This document shows, one piece after another, positions 57,361 to 64,000 of a stretch of 64,000 bases of DNA. Within the stretch, counting starts at the first letter, position 1, and each line of letters starts with the position of its first letter. The position numbers and the translations under genes were made by a program. The DNA is from Anaerolineae bacterium. GTDB lineage: Bacteria > Chloroflexota > Anaerolineae > Promineifilales > Promineifilaceae. The stretch covers positions 310,001-374,000 of the forward strand of contig JAHDWK010000003.1 of the NCBI GenBank assembly GCA_023382655.1, given 5' to 3'. The notes under the pieces are model-generated. The model made no database searches. It saw only the letters and a list, made by a program, of their open reading frames with translations, and was not told the DNA's origin.

Positions 57361-58248
57361 ATGTGGAACTTATATCGCGCGGAATTACAAAAGACGGTAG
57401 GGAACAAGTGGGTAACAGGTTTCCTGCTGTGGATATTTCCGGTGGGGGCGCTGGGGGTATTGGTGTTTGTCAGCTTGCTGGCGCTGGCCATGGAGAACTT
57501 TGCCCAGAATTTTTTCGCAGAGCCGCCCTTGTGGACGGATACGGTCATTGCCGTGTGGGGCTTTCCCACGAATACGCTGGTACAAATGCTGCTGTTGGGG
57601 TTAACGGCCGTGACCTTTGCCGGTGAATATCAATGGGGCACCTGGAAAAATATCCTCCCCCGCCACCGCCGTCCGGCGCTCATTGGCGTGAAGTTTCTGA
57701 CGTTGGGCACCCTGGTCGTTTTTTCCTTTGTCCTCATGTCCATTATCGTGGGGCTGGGGTTTGCTGTGCTGACGCGCATTGCCGATGTGCCCTATGGCCC
57801 GGCGATCTCGGCAGCGGTGCTGCGCCAATTTACCGGGGATTATGCGTTGAATGCAGCGCTGGCGTTTATTACGGTGTTGATCACGGCCGTGTACGCCGCC
57901 TTTGCCGCCATGTTGATGCGTTCCATGGTGGGCGGTATCGTCGTCGGGCTGGGTTTTGTCATCATCGAGCCGGTGACGGCCTTTCTCTTCATGCCGTTAG
58001 CCGCCTGGCTGGAATGGGATTGGCTGCTGCACATCTTCCGCTTTACCCCGACCTACAATGTGAACAATATCAGTTCCTGGGTCCGTTTTGATACCCCCAC
58101 CAACCTCTCCCACTTCTTTTTTGAGATGCGCAACCTGACACCCCCGGTAGACAGCGTGACCTTCTCACTCACCGTCCTGGCCGTCTGGCTGGTGGTAGGC
58201 ATCGGCCTGATCCTGGTGCTATTCAAACGGCAGGATATAACGGGGTGA
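57361..58248 (+). CDS. ABC-2 family permease (BcrB-like)
   Basis: 295 aa, six or seven helices. The N-terminal MWNLYRAELQKTVGNKW helix and TAVTFAGEYQWGTWKNILPR loop are typical of ABC2_membrane_2/4 permeases that pair with BcrA-type ATPases. Likely exports peptide antibiotics or lipids. Confidence 0.9.
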   Translation: MWNLYRAELQKTVGNKWVTGFLLWIFPVGALGVLVFVSLLALAMENFAQNFFAEPPLWTDTVIAVWGFPTNTLVQMLLLGLTAVTFAGEYQWGTWKNILPRHRRPALIGVKFLTLGTLVVFSFVLMSIIVGLGFAVLTRIADVPYGPAISAAVLRQFTGDYALNAALAFITVLITAVYAAFAAMLMRSMVGGIVVGLGFVIIEPVTAFLFMPLAAWLEWDWLLHIFRFTPTYNVNNISSWVRFDTPTNLSHFFFEMRNLTPPVDSVTFSLTVLAVWLVVGIGLILVLFKRQDITG

Positions 58249-58304
58249 GGGTTATGCTATAATTCTGTTATCTTTGGGCATGTGGACATGAAAAGGAAAA
58301 TCTT

Positions 58305-58676
58305 ATGAGCAGCGCAATAGTGGCTTTACCTGTGACCGTAGAACAGATCGCCCAGGCAATTAGGCAAATGAATGTTGCTGAGCGAATGCGCTTGCTGGAA
58401 CTCGTGCCAGAGTTGCAAGAGAAAGTGGGAGACGAAAGGGATGAAGAGGAGGCGCGTATTTCTCTGGTTGAACTTCAAACCGAAGTCAATCAACTCTTCG
58501 CTGGCAAAAAGCTGGCTATAGGAGACCCTTTTATTGGCGACCTGAGTTTGCACGATTATCTTTCATTGCCAGAAGAGGAACGCCAATCACTCTGGGAAAA
58601 GTTAGCTGACGACAACGCCTGGCTAGACACAATAAAAGAGAAAGATGTCCGGCCAGATGCGCTGCTTGCTCGATAA
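58305..58676 (+). CDS. Antitoxin-like protein paired with a PIN-like gene
   Basis: 123 aa. N-terminal VTVEQIAQAIRQMNVAERMRLLELVPELQ is a helix pair common in small antitoxin-type proteins. An acidic middle and a tail with DAWLDTIKEKDVRPD follow. The ATG has no strong ribosome site (AAAGGAAAATC nearby). It overlaps the next gene by 32 nt, the coupling typical of toxin-antitoxin pairs. No ACGGCCGT from 57893 to 60543. Confidence 0.65.
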   Translation: MSSAIVALPVTVEQIAQAIRQMNVAERMRLLELVPELQEKVGDERDEEEARISLVELQTEVNQLFAGKKLAIGDPFIGDLSLHDYLSLPEEERQSLWEKLADDNAWLDTIKEKDVRPDALLAR

Positions 58677-59178
58677 AGTCACAGCCCGGCGAATTCTCGA
58701 AGGGCTGGTAAAAATAAGTGCTAGGATTGAGGTTTTACCTGAGGAGTTATTTGCCCTTGACTTGTTCCAACAAGGTAGAAAATCTAACATTCAACTGTAC
58801 ATCGTGCCATCCACTCTCAGTGTGATGCAACGGTTCCCCCAAACATCCCCACATATTCCTCTGCTTCAATTGTTCTTACAAGCAACCAAGACGGTCTATC
58901 CTGCGCGATATTTTACACGCTGGTCACGGCGGTTACGGGATTATGGTTTTACGAGGGAAGATGCGGCAGTATTGTCCCTGGCAACATTTGGAACAGTTGA
59001 GAACGGTTCAATTTTAGGCGTGCACTACCTGGCAACATATGATCAGGCCATGATCAACAACTGGTATCACCAACAAGAAAAAATCCAGACACGACTGGCA
59101 ACGATGTGCCGCGACTTAACAGAGCCATACTGCTACGCTGTATTGTCACAGGTGGTACGACCAGAGCAAGTGAGGTAA
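58645..59178 (+). CDS. PIN-like toxin candidate
   Basis: 177 aa. Starts MSGQMRCLLDKVTARRILEGLVK, with the early Asp of PIN-like folds, then FALDLFQQG, and a late ATYDQAMINNW acidic motif. YGFTREDAAVLSLATFG is a conserved-looking central motif with two acidic residues. Overall this fits a PIN-like RNase toxin next to its antitoxin; the family call is from pattern memory only. ATG 58657 is an alternative start. Confidence 0.6.
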   Translation: MSGQMRCLLDKVTARRILEGLVKISARIEVLPEELFALDLFQQGRKSNIQLYIVPSTLSVMQRFPQTSPHIPLLQLFLQATKTVYPARYFTRWSRRLRDYGFTREDAAVLSLATFGTVENGSILGVHYLATYDQAMINNWYHQQEKIQTRLATMCRDLTEPYCYAVLSQVVRPEQVR

Positions 59179-59201
59179 ACAACGCAAAAAGGTGGAAACC
59201 G

Positions 59202-59465
59202 ATGAACTGCTCTGTTTGTGGGAATGAGATTGGCGAACAAGGCGTTGCCACGCAGGTTTTTCGGCGGCATGGCGCGGTCGTCACGGTGACGGGCATACCG
59301 TCTGTGGCTGTTTGCCCCTTCTGAGGTAATGCCATGCTGGATTGGGAAGTGGCCGAACAGGTTGAAGATTTAGTTCAGTCACTTTTCCACTGGTCTGAGA
59401 CCAATACCTTACCTAAGCCTGTTATCACCGTCACCTTCCCTGAACCGCAACTTCTCGCTGTGTAG
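59202..59465 (+). pseudogene. YgiT-type zinc-finger protein with internal TGA at the fourth cysteine
   Basis: The frame from ATG 59202 (AGGTGG upstream) reads MNCSVCGNEIGEQGV...TGIPSVAVCPF, then TGA at 59322-59324 (codon 41), then continues in frame GNAMLDWEVAEQVEDLV... to TAG at 59463-59465. YgiT/MqsA-type proteins have CxxC...CPxCGE followed by exactly this LDxEVAxxVE segment, so TGA replaces the last zinc Cys (TGC). Most likely a nonsense mutation; sequencing error or recoding are alternatives. It lies 23 nt after the PIN-like gene. Confidence 0.7.
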
Positions 59466-59472
59466 TAATGAT

Positions 59473-59715
59473 TTATCCGGTGGTTGTCAGACGGCGGGCA
59501 CGGGCTTTGACTAAAGTTATCAAATAATCTAACTGTTCATAACGGTCGAGTTCGGCGGCTTCTTGTGAATTCAGCGTTCCGGTGCGATTCTTCTCCAACA
59601 GATCAGCAATCCGTGCTTGCAGCACAGGCGAAGCCTGGATAGCGGCAATTTCATCAGGCTTTGGCCCTTTTGCCAGGAAATTAATGACATCAAGATAGGA
59701 GTTTAAGTCGCTCAT
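59473..59715 (-). CDS. Small helical hypothetical protein
   Basis: 80 aa (MSDLNSYLDVINFLAKGPKPDEIAAIQAS...). Helical, with RIADLLEKNRTGTLNSQEAAELDRYEQLDYLITLVKARAR, similar in style to the N-terminus of the coiled-coil partner at 25639 (LTAEEQEELAQL) and to small proteins found beside HNH or PIN genes. Its ATG overlaps the stop of the VWA gene by 4 nt (ATGA), so it is coupled to it. Function unknown. Confidence 0.7.
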   Translation of the reverse strand: MSDLNSYLDVINFLAKGPKPDEIAAIQASPVLQARIADLLEKNRTGTLNSQEAAELDRYEQLDYLITLVKARARRLTTTG

Positions 59716-62700
59716 TTATCTTCGTTTTGCTGCCGTTTTTTGTCCAGCAGGCGGGAGGCCAGGGTGCCGCCGGCCGGGGGCGGCGTGGCTGTGGGTTTGG
59801 GCGGCGGTGGAGCGGACGGCGAACCCGAAGCGGCTTCGGGCCGTACCCTCTCCCCCTCTCTCTTCTCTGCCTGCACCGCATCCCCCCGCTGAATTGGCGG
59901 CGGTACCCCCTCTGCGTTCTCCCCCTGTTTCTGCACCCCGGCCCGCTGCTTCGCCTGGAACAGGCGCGATACCTGCTCCGTTTGTGGCGCGGGCTGCACC
60001 GGCTGCGGCAGCCAACGGCCGAACGTGGCCGCATACGCCCGCTCCATATCCCGCCGCGTGATCACCAAGCGGCGCAGAGCAATATCAAGCGGCAGCAGCA
60101 GCACGGCAATGAGCGCCAGCCAGGGCCAGATCGGCTGTGACACCGGCTGTGTGGTCAGGTTGTGGTTAAAAATGTAATCGGCTGCCGCATTCTCCCCTTC
60201 TAACACGGCCAAATCTTGCCCCCCGGTGCGCGCCGCCAGCGATTCCAGCAGGCCGGGATTGGCCTCAAACTGTCTGTACTCCGGCGAATAGCCCAATACC
60301 CAACCGCTCGTTTGCCCGATTACCGCTTCCGCGTCGGCCGAGTCGCTGCCCGCAATGCGGATAAAGTACGCCCCATCCGCTTCCGGTGTGAAGGTGGTTT
60401 CATACCGGCCGGGGGCGATCTGCGTCAGGGTCACGTTTTGCACCTGCCCATCCGGGGCGACGACATTGGCTTCCATTGTCAGATTATTCAAGAAGTCCCC
60501 GGCCGTGCTGCGGGCGTCTACCGTCAAGGTGGCCTGTTCGTCATTGAAGGTCACGGCCGTTTCCACATTGGTATCTCGGTCCTGCGACACCGTCCAACGG
60601 ACGGCCTGCGCCCAAAACGCCGGGAACCCTTGCCACTGCACCCACTCCCGCCCCCACCGCCCGGTCGCGTCCGAAGTCCAGGCCACCGCCCGCCCCAACC
60701 CATACTGCCAGGCTGCCAGCAGCGGGTCGCCCTGATGTGTGGTCAGGATCACCTGGGCCGTACCTTTGGGGCTGGTGCCCACATAGCCGTAGAGGGGGGG
60801 CACGGCCGTAATCCCGCTCAAAATCGGGCTGTTACTGCTCAGTTCCGGGAAAAAGCGCTCTTCAATTAAATAGCTGCGCTGGATATTGGTCGTTTCCTGC
60901 GTGAAAATTTGAGGCAGATTGGCAGCGCGGTCGGTGAAATGGAAACGGCCGTTGCCCCGTTCCGCCATCTCTTGCAGCCAGGGCACATCCGGTCCCCCGC
61001 CAATACTCACAAAGGAAATGGTCACGTCTTCGGCCGTCAGCCCATCCAGCAGTTCCGGTACGCCCTCCTTCTCCTCGGAATCCGAGCCATCGGCCAGAAC
61101 GATGATATGTTTAATAGGCGTGGGCGATTGGGCTAATGCTTCCGCGGCCGCTTCCAGCCCCGTGCGCACAAAAATGCCGCCGCCGCCCGCGCCAATCTCC
61201 CGGATCAGGTTGATGGCCGTGACCCGCTCGCTGGCGGGCAGGGGGCCAATGGGATTGTCCGGGGCTGTATCTACGGGGATGACGGTGATGTAATCAAAAT
61301 CATTGAGCAGTTCCACCACCCGCACCGCGCCCTCGGCCGCCAGTTGAATCTTGCTCACGCCGCCCTCGTCCGCGCCCATACTGCCGGAACGGTCAATGAC
61401 AATCACCATGCTCACTGCCGGGAAGCGCTCCTGGTCTTTAATTTGCATCTCCACCGGCAGCGTCTCTTCCAGCGGCGTTTTGAAGTAGCCGCCCATGCCG
61501 TAGCTTTGCGGGCCGCCCACCGCCACCAGGCCACCGCCCAGGTCACGCACGTAACTTTGCAGCGTTTCCATTTTGCGCGGTGTCAGGTTTTTGGCGTTCA
61601 CGTTCACCAGGACGATGGTGGCGTAGTTGCTCAATTGGGCCAGGCTGGAAGGGAAATCGGCCGGAGTGATACGGTCAACGGGCAGCCCCACCGCTTCCAG
61701 CGCCGCCTGCAACTGCGGGGATTCGTCCGGCTGCGGCGTGCCATCGTCGGCAACGGTGCCATCATTTGTTACCAACAGCACACGCGGCGGCCCGGTGATT
61801 TCGGTGAAGGCGGCCAGTTCGTTGTTTTGGAAATAGGTATCATTTTGCGGCTCAATTTGCACCCGGTAACGGGCAAATTCCTGCTCACCGGCGCGCAGGC
61901 GCACGGAAAAATTGTTCACGCCCCGCCCCAAATCTACCGGCTCTTCATGCACCACCGTGCCGCCGGACAGGATGCGCAAGGTGGCGGGCATGTTGGCTGT
62001 GCTTTCGGCCGTAATGTCAATGCGAAAAATCTCGCCCTGGCTGATGCGCGTGGGGGCACGCACATCTGTGACCCACGCTTCCACCAGGTCGCCCCCTGTT
62101 TCGCGTGTTAAAGGCACAAAGCTGATTTCCACGCCGGCGTTGGCGGCCAGTTTGGCGGCCGCTTCGGTGTCGCCAATGGTGGCAATGCCATCACTGAGGA
62201 TGACCAGGCGGCGACCGCTGCCTGCCGGAAAGAGGGCCAGTCCCAGGCGGATGGCCTCGGCCAGGTCGGTTTGCAGTGGTTGGGGGACGGAGGTGATGGG
62301 GGCCAGTTCGGCCAGCCCGCTCATGGGGCGTTCCACGAGGGCGTTGCCACCAAAGAGGATGACGGCCGTCTGGTCATCTGGTTTCATGCTGGCCACGGCC
62401 GTGCGTACAAACCCTTCCGCCTGTTCTGCCTGTTCCGGGCTGATGGAGTCAGAGGCATCCACCAGAAAGACGACGGCCAGGGTGTCATTGGCCTGTACAA
62501 GCTGCGTTCCGGCTAATGCCAACACCAGCAGCAGCAGGATCAACAGCCGCAATCCCAGGCTGGCCCACTCTCGCCGCCGCCCCCGTACCCGGCTCTGCCC
62601 GCCGCCACGCGGCCCGCCACGTGGCCCGCCACGCGGCCCGCCACGCGGCCAACCGACCCAGGCGATGAAGGGAATTGCCAGTAACAACAGGAGCGCGAGG

Positions 62701-62717
62701 GGGGTGGTGAAGAACAT
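59712..62717 (-). CDS. Large membrane protein with two VWA domains
   Basis: 1001 aa. Two N-terminal membrane helices (about 5-22 and 52-72) separated by a loop with a GGPR repeat. VWA 1 (about 80-215, DASDS). A beta domain. A glutamine-amidotransferase-like alpha/beta segment (VLLVTNDG..., GGGLVAVGG) with VWA 2 (about 415-590, DRSGSMG). A beta domain, one helix near 870 and a Pro-rich cytosolic tail. This is the batch-like BatA/DUF1355-type architecture found with MoxR genes. The tail contains a 27-bp palindromic repeat. Envelope-stress or protein-complex role inferred. Confidence 0.88.
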   Translation of the reverse strand: MFFTTPLALLLLLAIPFIAWVGWPRGGPRGGPRGGPRGGGQSRVRGRRREWASLGLRLLILLLLVLALAGTQLVQANDTLAVVFLVDASDSISPEQAEQAEGFVRTAVASMKPDDQTAVILFGGNALVERPMSGLAELAPITSVPQPLQTDLAEAIRLGLALFPAGSGRRLVILSDGIATIGDTEAAAKLAANAGVEISFVPLTRETGGDLVEAWVTDVRAPTRISQGEIFRIDITAESTANMPATLRILSGGTVVHEEPVDLGRGVNNFSVRLRAGEQEFARYRVQIEPQNDTYFQNNELAAFTEITGPPRVLLVTNDGTVADDGTPQPDESPQLQAALEAVGLPVDRITPADFPSSLAQLSNYATIVLVNVNAKNLTPRKMETLQSYVRDLGGGLVAVGGPQSYGMGGYFKTPLEETLPVEMQIKDQERFPAVSMVIVIDRSGSMGADEGGVSKIQLAAEGAVRVVELLNDFDYITVIPVDTAPDNPIGPLPASERVTAINLIREIGAGGGGIFVRTGLEAAAEALAQSPTPIKHIIVLADGSDSEEKEGVPELLDGLTAEDVTISFVSIGGGPDVPWLQEMAERGNGRFHFTDRAANLPQIFTQETTNIQRSYLIEERFFPELSSNSPILSGITAVPPLYGYVGTSPKGTAQVILTTHQGDPLLAAWQYGLGRAVAWTSDATGRWGREWVQWQGFPAFWAQAVRWTVSQDRDTNVETAVTFNDEQATLTVDARSTAGDFLNNLTMEANVVAPDGQVQNVTLTQIAPGRYETTFTPEADGAYFIRIAGSDSADAEAVIGQTSGWVLGYSPEYRQFEANPGLLESLAARTGGQDLAVLEGENAAADYIFNHNLTTQPVSQPIWPWLALIAVLLLPLDIALRRLVITRRDMERAYAATFGRWLPQPVQPAPQTEQVSRLFQAKQRAGVQKQGENAEGVPPPIQRGDAVQAEKREGERVRPEAASGSPSAPPPPKPTATPPPAGGTLASRLLDKKRQQNEDK
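59818..59844. repeat. 27-bp palindromic repeat inside the VWA gene
   Basis: Identical, in inverted orientation, to 56065-56091. Read in frame as RPEAASGS in the cytosolic tail. Confidence 0.8.
62597..62648. repeat. 12-bp tandem repeat (four units) encoding GGPR
   Basis: Units of GCCACGCGGCCC and one variant with GTGG give GGPRGGPRGGPRGG in the loop after the first membrane helix of the VWA protein. Copy number is likely variable between strains. Confidence 0.8.
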
Positions 62718-62790
62718 AGTAAGCAGTGAGCAGTGGGCAGTGTGCAGTAGGCAGTGGTATTAACTGCTCACTGCTTACCGCTTACTGCTC
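62716..62790. repeat. Word-repeat hairpin (AGTAAGCAGTGAGCAGT type)
   Basis: AGTAAGCAGTGAGCAGTGGGCAG is complementary to CTGCTCACTGCTTACCGCTTACT, between the kinase end and the VWA start. Same vocabulary as 42045. Confidence 0.85.
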
Positions 62791-64000
62791 ACTGATCTTC
62801 ATAAACCAGCGGCAGGTAAATGGTAAAGGTACTGCCATTGCCGTATTTGCTTTCGGCGGTAATGTGGCCGCCGTGCGCTTTGATGATAAATTGGGCTAAC
62901 GCCAGCCCCATGCCGGTGCGACGGCCGTTGCCGTTTATACCGGCCGGGTTGAAGCCATCCCATAGCGTTTGCAGCCGTTCGTCGGGGATGCCCACGCCGT
63001 TGTCCAGGATGCGCACGAAGGCGTTACTACCTTCGCTGCCACATTCCACCATCACCATGCCGCCAATTTTATTGAACTTGATGGCGTTGTGGAGCAGATG
63101 TTGGGTGGCTTCTAACAATTGGGGCGCATCACCCAGCGCGGTGGCGTAGCTGGCGTCGGCATGGAAATCAATTTTCACGCGGCGCGCTTCGGCCATGCTG
63201 TGCAGGTTGCGGATCGCTTCCTGGGTAATCTGATCCAGGTGAACCGGCTCAAACTTGAACTGGCTGCGCATCTGGATGCGGGCAGAAATGGTGATGAGGT
63301 TGTCAATGGGCGCGCGCAGGGCGGCAATTTGCTGGCTGATTTCGCTGACGATCTGCCCTTCTTTTTCACCTGCTTTACCCTGGTATTTTTGCATTTCGCG
63401 GTTGATGTCGGTAAACGGCCGTCGCAAATCCGGTGAGATCATCTCGATAAAGTCGGCGTACAGGTTCACCAGTTCTTGCAAGTGCTGCTTTTCGCGGGCC
63501 AGCGTCTGGTTTTGGCGAAAGACAAAATCGTTAATCTGGCGCAGACTGGCCAGATTGTACGCCTGGGCCAACAGCGGGCTGATCTGGGCCGCCCAGCCGT
63601 GCAGCAGTGCCAACTCTTCCTGGCTGTAGCCTTCGCCGGTGTATTTGGGACCCAACGCCAGTACGCCGATCAGCGTATCCCCGGCGTGCAGCGGCTGGTA
63701 AAGTACCCGCTGCCACCGGTTGAGCAGTTCGCGTTCCGCTTCGGGAATGTGGGCATACTGCTCGACGGTATCCAGGTCGGCATGGATGAGGGGAGTGTTA
63801 GTCTGGCGCAGGTGATGGCTGAAGGGGCTGTCTGGGTTGAAGTCGGCGGGCACGTAGGGGAGTTGTTCCAGGCTGGCTAACGGCCGTAATACCAGCCGAC
63901 CCCCTGGCCCATCATCCGCCTTAAACAACCAGACGTCATCTGTCGTCAGGTTCAACTGCACCAACCGCAGAAAAATCTGCCCTAGCTGCGCTGGTTCGGG
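62789..64000 (-). CDS. GAF-domain histidine-kinase-like protein lacking the phospho-acceptor His (partial)
   Basis: Open to the right edge, so the N-terminus is missing. GAF domain (PLHAGDTLIGVLALG, GYSQEELALLHGWAAQISPLL), a coiled coil, then a HisKA-like helix pair whose H-box reads FIEMISPDLRRPF: Pro stands where the phosphorylated His should be. The ATP-binding domain is intact (N-box HLLHNAIKFN, G1 DNGVGIP, G2 GMGLALAQ). It probably binds ATP but cannot autophosphorylate at the usual site. The kinase at 16257 has an intact His for comparison. Confidence 0.85.
   Translation of the reverse strand, partial: PEPAQLGQIFLRLVQLNLTTDDVWLFKADDGPGGRLVLRPLASLEQLPYVPADFNPDSPFSHHLRQTNTPLIHADLDTVEQYAHIPEAERELLNRWQRVLYQPLHAGDTLIGVLALGPKYTGEGYSQEELALLHGWAAQISPLLAQAYNLASLRQINDFVFRQNQTLAREKQHLQELVNLYADFIEMISPDLRRPFTDINREMQKYQGKAGEKEGQIVSEISQQIAALRAPIDNLITISARIQMRSQFKFEPVHLDQITQEAIRNLHSMAEARRVKIDFHADASYATALGDAPQLLEATQHLLHNAIKFNKIGGMVMVECGSEGSNAFVRILDNGVGIPDERLQTLWDGFNPAGINGNGRRTGMGLALAQFIIKAHGGHITAESKYGNGSTFTIYLPLVYEDQ

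Noticed and set aside
59202-59465. Selenoprotein as the main call
   Set aside because: No convincing SECIS-like stem after the TGA and no selenocysteine genes in view; kept only as an alternative.
1-64000. tRNA, rRNA, prophage or insertion-sequence genes
   Set aside because: I saw no cloverleaf or CCA-ended sequence, no transposase or integrase motif, and no phage structural genes.

Overview
The window looks like a chromosomal piece of a Chloroflexota bacterium (Anaerolineae/Caldilineae type). This is inferred from gene content and style, not from a marker gene. It has roughly 55-57% GC, many ABC-2 exporters, serine/threonine kinase and FHA signalling, a DnaB-DnaD-DnaI replication block, a TIGR03960-like radical SAM gene, and secreted proteins with long threonine/proline linkers. 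No rRNA, tRNA, CRISPR array, transposase or phage module was seen. Two features run through the whole window. First, the palindromic octamer ACGGCCGT occurs about three times per kilobase, inside genes and between them. Second, many gene junctions carry hairpins built from short repeated words, with a different vocabulary at each site.

Layout. 1-4.8 kb: an ABC-2 exporter operon led by an ABC/LytTR regulator cut by the left edge. 4.8-11.1 kb: a membrane protein, a Ser/Thr kinase and an FHA regulator on the minus strand; homoserine dehydrogenase behind a strong promoter and a possible attenuator; a four-repeat lipoprotein. 11.2-22 kb: two small proteins; the phosphatase-DUF3090-SCO1664 trio known from actinobacteria; a receiver-CpaE ATPase; Sir2; a GAF histidine kinase; MscS; NlpC/P60; RsgA with an apparent CTG start; ExoD; DedA. 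22.2-27.2 kb: an exporter with a DesK/NarL-type two-component system, into which a coiled-coil/HNH pair has been placed. 27.3-34.7 kb: an ECF sigma factor with its membrane partner, a MoxR/VWA pair, a double GNAT and a membrane protein. 34.8-37.2 kb: a lipoprotein metallopeptidase and a bifunctional nuclease. 37.3-42.1 kb: replication genes, namely DnaB with an intein, a DnaD-like protein and a helicase loader with two AAA+ domains. 42.1-53.2 kb: LysM protein, ClpS, enoyl-CoA hydratase, two unknowns, an MFS transporter, a secreted M36 protease and a radical SAM protein. 53.2-59.7 kb: an accessory zone with a DUF6602-like gene, a decayed HigBA locus among repeated antitoxin tails, NUDIX and methyltransferase, a third ABC exporter, a PIN-like toxin/antitoxin-like pair and a broken YgiT zinc-finger gene. 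59.5-64 kb: a double-VWA membrane protein and a histidine kinase lacking its phospho-acceptor histidine, cut by the right edge.

The window is mostly envelope and signalling housekeeping (three ABC-2 exporters, five kinase/receiver genes, one sigma/anti-sigma pair), a compact replication operon, and a few islands without the octamer that look more recently acquired. Several genes appear to use leaderless starts: a -10 box 7-8 nt before the ATG.
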